A stretch of 64,000 bases of DNA from Antedon mediterranea (lineage: Eukaryota; Echinodermata; Crinoidea; Comatulida; Antedonidae), in assembly GCF_964355755.1 (NCBI RefSeq), contig NC_092672.1, positions 20,702,501 to 20,766,500 of the forward strand, in the 5' to 3' direction. Every line of letters starts with the position of its first letter. Within the stretch, counting starts at the first letter, position 1. The translations under genes were made by a program, and so were the position numbers. Positions 26,501-38,500 of this stretch are shown here, in pieces. The notes beneath the pieces are model-generated. The model saw only the letters and a list, made by a program, of their open reading frames with translations, was not told the origin of the DNA and made no database searches.

Positions 26501-29500
26501 TATTGTATTGTTTAGGCCAAATAAAAAAATATACTTGTTAAGCGTCACACCCTCATAAATTTTCAGGGGCGGGGGGACGGTTTTTTTTGTTTTTTTTTTA
26601 CTTTTTATAGAGGTATATTTTTGCGCGGTGGACGTTTTGGCCCACTTTTTTTAGGACGAAACGTCAAACTTTTAAAATGCGAAACAGAACAAAATTGACT
26701 ATGTATGAAATATTATTGCTTATGACAAAATTGAGTTTTGTATTGTTTATATCCAGACGTAATTAAAACATTAAACTTAATTGCCACCAAGCGAAATTGT
26801 AGGCCCTAGGCTAACTAATCCGTCCAAGCTGCTACCCCCACCTCACTCGGATTACGGTCCAAGCGGCCGCCAACCAAAGCGGCCGCTAGTTCAATAACGG
26901 TAATTTGTATGGAACGCCGTGTGCGCTTTGATTGTCGTTGTTTTGTAATCTTTGATTGTCATTGTTTCGACAGGTTTTCTTTACCTCGGACGTAAATAAC
27001 AATCTAAATTATTATGTAATAAGATTCGATAGTATGTAAATGAGATATAAAGATTCGGCAATACCGTACGTAAACTATTGCAATACTGTTTGAAGATTCG
27101 ATAGTAAAGTAAACGAGATATAAAGATTCGGCAATACCGTACGTAAATTATTGCAATATTGTATGAAGATTCGATAGTAAAGTAAATGAGATATAAAGAT
27201 TCGGCAATACCGTACGTAAATTAGTATTGCAATACTGTATGAAGATTCGATAGTAAAGTAAACGAGATATAAAGATTCGGCAATACCGTATGTAAATTAT
27301 TGCAATACTGTACAGTATAAAGATTCGATAGTATGTAAATGAGATATAAAGATTCGGCAATACCGTACGTAAATTATTAATGCAATTACGTATGTATAAA
27401 GATTCGATAGGAGAGTGCTCGAGAAACGTCGGGTTAGTTTAACATTATTTTTTCCCTTCACTGCCAATATTTAAAAAAAAAGAGATATAAATAAATAAAT
27501 AGTAAATGAGATATAAAGGTTCAATAGTACGTAGATTATGATACAAACGTAAATTATTAATGATTCGATAGTATATGTAAATATATTTAGTTAGTTAATA
27601 TTAAAATACAAATATTTAAATATATTTATCGGAAAACTTAATTTTTTTAGAAATATAAAGATTCGATAGTTCATGATTTGGCTTATAATATTTATTGGTT
27701 TGACCATACATACAGCTGTAACTCAACTGGCCATAGGCCATGGTGTTGACAACGACAATCAAAGATTAAAGCGCACATGGCGTTCCATACAAATGACGAT
27801 ATTAAACTGGCGGCCGCTTTGCTTGGCGGCCGCTTCGACCATACTCCCCTCACTCATCGGCCATCCGCCGTCTCTCGCTCGACTCATCTATCCAGGAAAT
27901 TCCCTATCGCGAGAAGCATGATTTGGTCTCAATAATACTAAATAGTGGGCTGATTTATAGTTTGAAAACAGCTTACGGCATTTCTTAAGTGAATTTTTGT
28001 TCAAAGTATTCATTCTTCTTTGATGAATCCTTTGCCAATTGCTGTGTAAATCAGTATTTAAAGTTGTGATGCAAAAAGTGTATGCAATTATTCCACAGGT
28101 AAACCAGGCATAAGGAAACCCATCGCCCAACAGGACCTCGTGGTGTGTCGATCTCGAGCGCGAGATCATCGTAAACAAAATTGGTAGAGTCCATTATGTA
28201 TGGGGTGTTTCCTATTTACGAACCTATAAAAAAACGCGCTTCGACCACTGTGTAGGCAAAATATTTATTTCGTTAAATCCCTAAATTGATAATCGCGTAT
28301 TCTGTAATCACGTGACTGATGATGTAATTCTCAGCGACGTACTAAATGCACATGATTTAATGTGTTGGGGAAAAAGCTTGCTGTTTACCACATTACATGA
28401 TTCACGGTGCTATTCGCGTTTCCTTGACGTAAATCGGCGGCGTGTAAATGAAACAATTGTTTTCACCAAATTGCCGTTGTCGACATAGAGCGATCGGCGG
28501 CTAGCGTTGTCTAAGCTAAAAAGTACGTATTTTTCAAAAATTACACTAGCCTAACAAACATTTGCTAGTTTTGAAATTTTCAAATAGCAATTATGAAGAA
28601 TCTACTAGCAAAATGCTAGTTTGCTAGCGTGAATTTCGAGCCCTACTCTGGAGCTGGGCCGGGCCGCTGAACTTTCCGTTGTATATCGGTAAAAAAAAAA
28701 TAAAAATAAAAAGAGAGGCGGCTGGATAATCAGGAGCGGGCGGTGACGCTTAACAAGTATGTTTTTTTATTTGGCCTTAGTTCATCTTTAAGTGTATGAG
28801 TATTGGTTGTCTTTATGCATAAGTCGTTTGCATTCAAATACGAAATGATATACAGTTTCCTTTTCATTACAATTACACAATAAACATATACCTGTATTTT
28901 GAGGTGACCATGCTTCTTTTCTACCTTCAAGTGGTAGTGAATTGGAGCTGAATTTTAGGCTTGAAGCATGGTAATACACTTATCTAATAGATTTTTTTTT
29001 TCTAATTTTGGTCTCTATTCACTTATTATTACATAGACAAATTACATTTTTTGTTTGTTTTCTTTATTATAGGAATCTTTTAAACAACTTTGGAGTGATT
29101 TAAATGAGGGTAAATTAGATCAAAGACTGTTGCAGCATATATGGAAGGATGAGTCAAAAGAGAGGATTGACTTCTTTGTGTCTCTCATGCAAACTTTTGG
29201 GTTAATGTGTGAAAAAAAGAGTAAAAAGGTATTTAAATTGTGTTAAATATGGTACATTAATGGAATTATTTGTTGTCAATCTAATAAACATTTATTACAT
29301 TTTTCGCAGAATGGTGGCCGAATGTTCTATGTTCTTTCACGCCTGAAGCCCCAACGGGATGATACAAAGGCTGTTGAATATGAAGAGAAGCGTGCTATTT
29401 CTCTCTTTCATGACTTTGATGGCTACCTTCCAGATGATCTCTTTCAACGTGTTGCGACTAAATTTATCGAAGAATTTCAAATGGAAGATGTTGAACTTAC

Positions 29501-32500
29501 ATTGTCTTATGAGCATGTAGAACTGAATGTTGATGGCCATCATCTTGTCATTCTAAATGTAGCTACCATCAACCATTGCCGTTTGTTCCAGGTAAACTTG
29601 ATAATGCAATCATGCCTTGAATGCCAGTAAAATCACAAGTATTATATTGGGGGATTGTTCTTATGTTGTTTATTATATGTTTATTAAACCATTCTCTGTT
29701 TTTGTTGGTCACCACTTCTGGATATAACAGATATTAAAATATACACTGTCAGTAACTTTAAATTTACTTGGTTTATTGCCATTTCTGGAATGATGTCAGT
29801 GGTAATCACTTTGCAATTGATTTGTTTTTTATATTGCAGACAAAAATTGTCAGAACGAAAATTATGAACACAGAATCAGGAAGTAGCTCTCCTGAAGATG
29901 ATGATCCACAACCTAACATCTGTAAGAAGGTAAACTATAAGTACCAAATAAACTAATGTTATCTATGCCTAGTATAATTTATTTGCTTGATGATATTTTG
30001 TCAGTGTAAATTCATAAGCTCTGTGAATCTGGGTTGTTTTTGAATGATTATACAGTAAATGTTGAAAAGCTTGTTGATTCTTGAAAGGGCGTGTGGCGCA
30101 GTGTTTTGGAGGTTGGACTATTGATCGTGGGTTCAAAACGCTCGTCGCATTTATTGTAACTTTAGGAAAGACACTTACTTACGTTTGCCTCTCTCCACCC
30201 AAGTGTACCAATGGGTACGTAATAAGTAGTAAGTACGTACGTAGTAAGCTGCATTATGGGAGTATGTTTCCATAAGTGTTTGATCCAAAAATGACCAGGG
30301 TAATAATACAGTGCTTTGAAGTTTCACAACATTAGGCGCTTTATAAATCTAGGATATAATTATTATTATTTTTCTTTTTAAATCATTCAAAATGTAGTTA
30401 AGTCATTTTATTGAGATTATTTATTTATACATGTAACTCCATCCAGGTAATCAGTGAGGGCTGCACAGTATTACCTATTTTAATAATAATAACAGTTACT
30501 ACATATTCTATAACAATATTTATTACCTCCGCCAAGGAGGTTATATTTTCACCCCTGTATGTTTGTGCCCCCATTTTCAGGGGGAATTTTTATGCGTTCG
30601 TGTGTGTGTGTCTGTGAACAGCCTGTAGGCCACAGTTTTTATCCGATTCTCACCAAATTTGGCCACAATGATCTATGCCCCAAAAGCTCAAACGAGTTCG
30701 AATTTGAGGGGAAAAGGTCATAGGTCAAGGTCACAACTAAACAAAAACTATTTTACTGCCTGGAGACCACAGTTTTTATCCGATTCTCACCAAACTTAGC
30801 CATAATGATCAATGACTCATCATATAATTTTGGTTAAATTTTGAAGGGTCAGGGTCAAAGATCAAGGTCCACAAAAAAAAACCTCAGCAGGACTTGAACC
30901 AGCGATCTCAACTGTGAGAGGCTGGATGCATAACTCTCATCCACAACTTTGTAGTGTGCAGTTAGCCTATTTTACACTTAGAACTAATAAAAAAACATTT
31001 ACAAAAAACATTTTCAGGGGGCATTTTATGTAGGGGAATTTTACAGTAGGCGGAGGTTTGTACTCTCAGAGTACCATCTAGTTATTCTTATTTTTTCTAG
31101 GTCCTTAATTTCCTTGAAAAAGAATTGCAAGTTTTGAGTCAGAATGGTGCACGTGGTGTTGAAGTAAAGATGTACATCCGTTGCGCATGTTCAAATAGTG
31201 AACATACTCATATGCAGGTTGTTCACAAATTTGACAAAGATGTGTTGCCATGTAGAAGCAGAGGAATGGACGTGAAACGTTACCGTAAACTGTTTAGCAA
31301 AATAGAATATGAACAAGGTATAGGCCTAATAATCCATAAGACATAAAACAAAAAAATGAAAACATTCTTTAACTAATGATATTCCAAACCTCAATTTTCA
31401 GTTGATGCAGTTTAACCTTTTTCTCGAGTTTTTATGTTACATGTAAAAAATACGTTTGCTTAATGGTGTTTTATTATTTGTAGCTTCTACCTCAAGAATA
31501 ATGAAAAGAAAAACCACTTCAGAAAATTATGATAATGCGAGTGGCAGCGATGCCCAATCTTCTTTATCAAAAGTTCAAAGAACTACAGGTACTGGTAAGA
31601 TGTTTTATGTTGTTGGTTAGCATAATAACAACACCATTTTGTTTTATTCAAGAAATAACTTTACTCATTATATTTCTATTATAAAAACTATATGCACACA
31701 ATTTATTTTATTTGCAATTATACACGCCTCAGTGTATCCTTGTGTGACACACGATAATGAACAGCACAGACATTTGTGTATCAACGGATCTTTTTATTCA
31801 CATAGACTCTGGAAAACCCTATAGCATAAAAGAAAAAAATATTAAGTTCAAGGAGGTCAAGCAAAGCTGTATAAAACATGGCAAAATGCTTAATCTTTAT
31901 CATCTTTATCACATCAATCTATTTATACTACCATAAGGAAAATATCCGAGTTTTTTATACCTCCTACTTGCCTATATATATGAATCAATCGTACACTCAT
32001 GCCAATAACAATATTTCTAAAGTAACGCTAAATATGATATCTCAAAGATAGTGTAATAATAATATAGATTAAAACAGATTAAAACAGTGAGAAGTTAATG
32101 CTTTAGCATAAGTACTATAAAAATACTACAACATTACTATTACCAATGCTAAAATAAGCTATCATTCAATTATTAATGTAGGCCACTATGTAATTTCGTG
32201 TCGTTTTTTGTTAAAAGCAAAATTCCAGCTGATTTAGTGTCTTTAGTATGTAAAGTAATAAAAGAAAATGTTGCAATTTTTTTTAAAAAGGCTTAAGGGT
32301 GTCAAATTCAAGATGGCCGCCAATACGTAAAATAATCAATAAATGTACCATATTGGACAAAGTAATATAACATATGATATATACTTGCTATTTTATGTTA
32401 TGTTCCGGATTCCAATGAATATACACACTTCAAATAATATAGTGGTTTTGGATGCTTTATTCTCACTGATTTTTATCTACACATGTGCTCGGTCTTATTA

Positions 32501-35500
32501 TTCTTTCTTTTTCTGCCGCCCTCTATCGGACGTTATGTCTTGTATATTTGGAGTGTTACAATAAAAATAAAACTCCAATCATATAATATACGAAAAGCGT
32601 ACATCAGCACTTCTATCTGCAACATATGAACTGCATACGAAACAAAACATTCATTCAAACTCATTCTCTGTCTAAATAACATACGAACAGATGGCCACCA
32701 ATACAAAAAATAAACAATAAATGTTCCATATTGGACAAAGTAACACCCATTATGAATGATATTTTTAGTTAAAATTAATGGTATATGGGTTCTCTGCTAA
32801 AAGCATTATTATAAACCTACATTTATCAGTATTTGGAATTTCAAAATGGCCACCATTTAAAAAAAATTGATTCAATTTCTTATTAAAACGTTTGCAAGTT
32901 ATAACATTGATTCAAATCAAATACAATGATAGGCCTATGAAAACAACATGGTGATTAACACAAATATAGCGATCATTCAAAATGGCCGCTATTTTGTGTT
33001 AATCACCATTTTTTTTTAAATAGGTTCAATTTCTTATTAAGATGTGTTTAAATTAAATAAAATTAAATTGAAATTACCCAAAATGATAGGCCTTCACCTA
33101 TGACAACAACATGGTGATTAAACACAAAACACATTTCTACCTAACCCTAACCTATTTCATAAACTAACTTTGCCAAAGTCCTTTGATGAAATATTTCTAA
33201 TAAGTGAGCTGTCTTGAATGTGATACAGTAAATTGTCCTTCCTTTTGTTCTCTACTATTGTATCCATCAAACTTCTACTACCACCGAACCATCCATAATC
33301 TATTAATAATACTATTAATTGTGTGCTGATCTGGATGTTACTACCTTTTTTATCGGTTGTATTGTTTCATCTGTTGAAATGTATTACAGTAGGCATATGC
33401 TTCTAGATAATGAACGATCTTATCTTTGTCGTGTACTAGTAGAAGTAATCAGTCTGAAGTAAAAAGTGCACATGGAATAACGCCAAACTCATACTTTGCT
33501 ATATACAGTACTTACCGGCTGACTATGTGATACGACAAAGGATCTCAATAGGAGTCCTCTTTTACTTTGTTAAGTTTTTCACCTCTATTCACAGTCATGT
33601 GTATTTTTGTCAATATTCGTCCGTTTCTTTAGGATCCCATATAGACAGTTTGCCTTCTACAAGACTTTAACCAATGCCTCAAACATTTTTTCTCCAATGT
33701 CATCATGTCATGGCCAATAAACCCCTCTCTGAGAATTGCAGGATTCTTCATTATTCGGGATGCCTTTTCTACTTTCATCTCTCTTTAAATGTTGGCTTTC
33801 GAAGTCATCAACTAGATTTTCCAATGTTTGTTATCCCAATGATACCATGCTCAATGACATCGAGTTTACGATTTTCTTGTTCAATTTCGTGATCTTAATC
33901 AATTGATCTAAATCTAGCAAGTCCCTTTGTCACACATAAATGTCCTCTCATAAATTCTGTCCAATATTTGGAATTTGTTTCAGTACTCTGTTGAAACAGG
34001 GAGGTGTTATACCTCCCTGATTGAAAGATATACAGCGAAAGCAACCGGCCGTAGTTCAGAAATATTAGATAAAAGCATGTGTACTTTCCATGTGTGCAGA
34101 TATCGTCTTGTGGCTCTGATATATAATAGAAATATTGTCGACTCTCTGTATTCAAGTTTATATCATTATGATAAACGTGTTCCAAAGAAAATGAAACGTC
34201 ACTTAGAATCTCTTTCTCTGTCTGCATTTTTTAAGAAAAGTGTCAGAAATTGTAGAGAAAGCAGAGTTAGTATGTGCTTCTGTGACGTCCTTTAGATATG
34301 TTTTCCATTTAGGATATTTGTGCCACTGTTGTAGGTAATACAATTTCAGTTTCAACCAATGCACTGGCCCGATGCTACATGTCTAAAAGCCATAATATAG
34401 CTCGCTGGGTCAAAATAAGAATTGCTTCTTGATGTCCTCTCTCTCCACCTCCACTAATCTGGGTCAGGCATCATCTTGCCTTTCCCTATATGAGTTGTTA
34501 TACCACAACCATATGTAATGGTGGTCCATCTGTAGGGCGTATATATCTAATGAATTCGGTAGAGATTGTATAATGTGACTGTGAGAAGTCGGAGTTAATG
34601 CTTCCTATGAAGCTTGTGAATAAGCTGTATCTTTATTTCCTTCAACCTTCGGCCAAAAGTGGTCAGGTTGAAAACTTACAATCCATACTGGTTACTATGG
34701 GCCTGAAGGTTCAGACATTTACATTTACATGGCAATAACTCATTTATTATATTTCACATTAGGTATAAATACATTTTGTTTTACAAGAATTGAAATAAAT
34801 GTTTCAGCTTTATGAAAAGAAATGAGATCTATAATTTAGAATTAGAAGTTATTGTTGAATATTTGATATCAATTTGTAAGTCGTTCCGATGAATTCATTT
34901 AATGGTCATGTGGGGTACATATATATCTATTATTATAGAGAACATTGACATCTTAAACAGCCTAATATTAGCCAATCCAATGAGAAGTGACTATTTTAGA
35001 ACATTGTATACAAACAACAATTTATGCACACATATTTTTTTTTAAATGTAATAAATTTAATTTTCAGTGGCGGCCATTTTGAAATCCAAGATGGCTGACA
35101 AATTATCGCTTTATATAGCTAAGATTGTATAATATAATATGATATTTTAATAATACCATCAAAACGGACTTGTTCAACATTCATAATTTGTGTTATTGGT
35201 GATATTCTGATTTTAAATAGGGTTTGAATGTTGGCGGCCATCTTGAATTTGGTCCTTTAAATGTGTTTAGAAAAAATGGCAACATACTTTTTTTCATTTC
35301 TTATATTATCAACATATGAAATAAAGTCAAAGTTTGCTTTTAACAAAAAATGTACACGACATTCATATAAACGACATATCAGCCTACACTATATACTAAT
35401 CCCCACTATACTCCATCCTGGCCTTAGAATACTGTTACAGTATTGATTGATAGGCCGAGATAGAACAGGCCTCTGTTGCCATGGAAACATCTGGTTACCA

Positions 35501-38500
35501 CTACTATAAACAATGTGACCCTACTTAACCTAGGTAGCCTACTGTACCTTAGTATGAGTAGCCTCGTCACCCTATATGAATCTAATACAGTACAATGTTC
35601 TAATAATAATTACTTAATGATTAATCAACACATATAATATCCAATGGTCATATACAAATTACTAATGATTTATCGACTCGATTTTATCTCAATACAAAAG
35701 CTCATCATTACTGTAGATGGTTTCGGAGAAATATGGAATTTACATCCAACCCATCATTCTTGACTAGGACTAACTATGCGCGCAAAAAAAAGTTTTAACA
35801 TGTATTCTACAGAAGGTACCTATGCTGAGGACTGACTGGTAATGAGGTACAAGCCCATTTAAATTCCTAGAGGACATTGGGGTATCCCATTTCCTGCAAA
35901 GGGTTATCACTGTGACAGGATCCCCCTGTCACAAACTCCCCTGCTATATGTAGACATCCTTGGCTACATCAATTAAACAGTCTATACTAAAGTTAAAGTT
36001 CAAATTATACATAGTTATAATGATATATATAGTATAAGTAGAAGATGCGACTTGCTGATTTCTGCAAGCACTTCCTCTGCGATTGGAGATCTTCCTTGTA
36101 AACGTCTCGAGCGTCTTGGTCCTTCAGCAGTCTCATCGGTGTCTGCTACGGAGGGTGTCACAATTTCTGGAGCCGTTTCATTGGTGTCTGTATTGGATTG
36201 GTTTTGTTGAACGTCTGACACCGACGAATCATTGAACTCTGCATATGAATCTCTTGAGCAACGAAATAGCTAAATTGCCTCAACACACTCCACTAGGACA
36301 TGAATACCACTGATTTCGCATCGTGATATTCTACAAAACACTTGATTTTCGTGTTCCCACCTAAATATCTCGGCTATTATAAATCGGATTCTTTTGGATA
36401 GTAGCTCAAAATAAACTGTAGACAATACTGAACAATATGATATATGTTTGAAATTGTAAAGTTACAAAAAGGATGTGTCATTTTACGTTTTAAAACTCAC
36501 CATCCATTGCCCGCTGACAGTGTGAGGTCAATTTTTTACCTATTTTCTAAAGCACAACAGTGTTTTATTTTCAATTTAAGATCACTTGTATGTCATCAAT
36601 CATTTTGGATAGTTTCTTAAAAGCTGAATATTCATAGATTCCTTACATACTTTTTTTATTAGCATTGGCTTAAAATAGACTGTGTCAAAATAGCAAAATC
36701 TGTTTTAAAAAAATCTAAAAAATCCTCAAAAACGTGGCAAAATTCAAATAGGGTTTGCCTATGTTATCAAGCCTTCACTTGACAGACCGTTGGATTGTAG
36801 CTAAGTTTGGGGTTAATTTTTCATTATATATTTGTAAGTGGCATTTTAATTTTTATATCATTATAATGTTTGATATATAAGGAACAATTATTAGATGTTA
36901 TTTAGTTCTATATGTTGTGTTTTATATACGGCCATACTGCGTTGAAACACCGGTTCTCGTCAGATCATTAAGCAACGTTGGGCCCGGTTGCGTTCTGGAT
37001 GGGAGACCGTCTAGAAATAGCGGCGGGTGCTGTATATACACCAGAGAGTGATGGTGTAATGGTAATATCGGACTAGCATGTGATAGGCATGGGTTCGAGG
37101 TTATCTATACCATACTAATTGCCTCCTTAGGCAAGATGCTTTACTCTCATTGCCTCGTCCTTCGGATGGGACGTAAAGCCGTTGGTCCCGTGTACTTAAC
37201 AGTGCACGTTAAAGAACTTGGTACACTATTCGAAAAGAGTAGGGGATCGTCTCCCGGTGTGCTGATCTGGTAGACGCTGCACTGCTGGCTGCCGTGGGTC
37301 CGTGGAGGGCCTAATCCGAATTTCCTCAGTTTCCAGTTAAACTTGAGGACCAGTAATAATACATAAACATCTAACATTTAATATTCACAATTTCCAAATT
37401 AAGATAGGGAGCTGGGATCTACCATTTATCACTCGGGTAATGGTTATGTTTATCTTTCTGTGACCTGTTTAATGAATAGATAAATTATTACAAAGTCTGT
37501 AAATGTTTATACTATACTAGTTTATGTCATTTTAATTTCTTTGGTTAAAAAATGTAATCAATAATTGTGAAAATAGTTGTAGTCATAATGGTTGACCCCC
37601 CAATATAATGGACGATGACAAGACTTGGGTTGCATGAACTTGGTATGAACCTATAAGTAGATAAACAGCTCAATAGGTACATATTAAACAACTGACATAG
37701 ACCATTTTAAATCTCTATGTTTTGTTGTCCCTTTATCTACCCACTAGACTAGACTCATTAATGTACAATAGATAGCATCTGATGCATCATATAGATATGG
37801 AAGACAACAAACAACTGACATAGACCATTTTAAATCTCTATGTTTTTATAGCCTCTTTATCTACCCACTAGACTAGACTCATTAATGTACAATAGATAAC
37901 ATCTGATGCATATGGAAGGCAACACACAACTGACATAGACCATAGCAGAACAGTGCATTGAATCAATTGTGATACTGTACTCTTGATTATGACTAATATA
38001 TATCTGTTTTTTTGTATAGATACACAGACTGCTGCTCCTCTGGCAACAAGCTCGTTAGGGACAGGTTAGTGGTTATCATTATGTATCATATGGACAGTTT
38101 GTCTGAAAATACATGAATATACATAATAGCATAACATCTTGGTGTCATTAGCAGAATAGTTGATTTAATACTGGTATTCTTGATTATGACTAATGTATAT
38201 GTTTATTTTGCATAGATGCACCTATTGCTGCTCCTTTTGCTGCAAGCTCATTAGGGACAGGTATAGGTGAGTAACATTAGATCATTAGGGACAGGTATAG
38301 GTGAGTAACATTAGATCATTAGGGACAGGTATAGGTGAGTAACATTAGATCATTAGGGACAGGTATAGGTGAGTAACATTAGATCATTAGGGACAGGTAT
38401 AGGTGAGTAACATTAGATCATTAGGGACAGGTATAGGTGAGTAACATTAGATCATTAGGGACAGGTATAGGTGAGTAACATTAGATCATTAGGGACAGGT

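Larger units (their letters stand above)
26515..28776. mobile_element. Non-autonomous TIR transposon with TTA target duplication
   Basis: Terminal inverted repeats of about 36 bp start GGCCAAATAAAAAAA and include TACTTGTTAAGCGTCAC. The left copy is at 26515-26549 and the right copy, inverted, at 28742-28776. The element is flanked on both sides by TTA (26512-26514 and 28777-28779). A 3-bp TWA duplication is the signature of PIF/Harbinger transposons, so that superfamily is inferred. It is 2.26 kb and more CpG-rich than its flanks. A minus-strand open frame at 27888-28178 contains LLGDGFPYAWF, weakly like the LGD-x-x-YP block of Harbinger transposases, but I do not consider it proven. Confidence 0.75.
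26292..28979 (-). pseudogene. LINE C-terminal fragment split by a DNA transposon
   Basis: On the minus strand 28979-28788 encodes YHASSLKFSSNSLPLEGRK followed by GICLLCNCNEKETVYHFVFE and CKRLMH. The C-x-x-C...H...C pattern is typical of the C-terminal knuckle after LINE reverse transcriptase. The related downstream reading resumes at about 26510-26292 with LSMFWELFSTSSLDLKYNLF. Between them lies the TIR element 26515-28776. Removing that insert and one TTA copy brings the halves together, although a frameshift is also needed. The fragment sits in the COR intron and is dead. Confidence 0.65.

Noticed and set aside
27888-28178. Harbinger transposase fragment
   Set aside because: Only LLGDGFPYAWF resembles the family block; the catalytic DDE context cannot be seen, so not called as a gene.
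36925-37038. A functional 5S rRNA gene
   Set aside because: The match is incomplete and the segment continues directly into a tRNA-like part and a SINE body.
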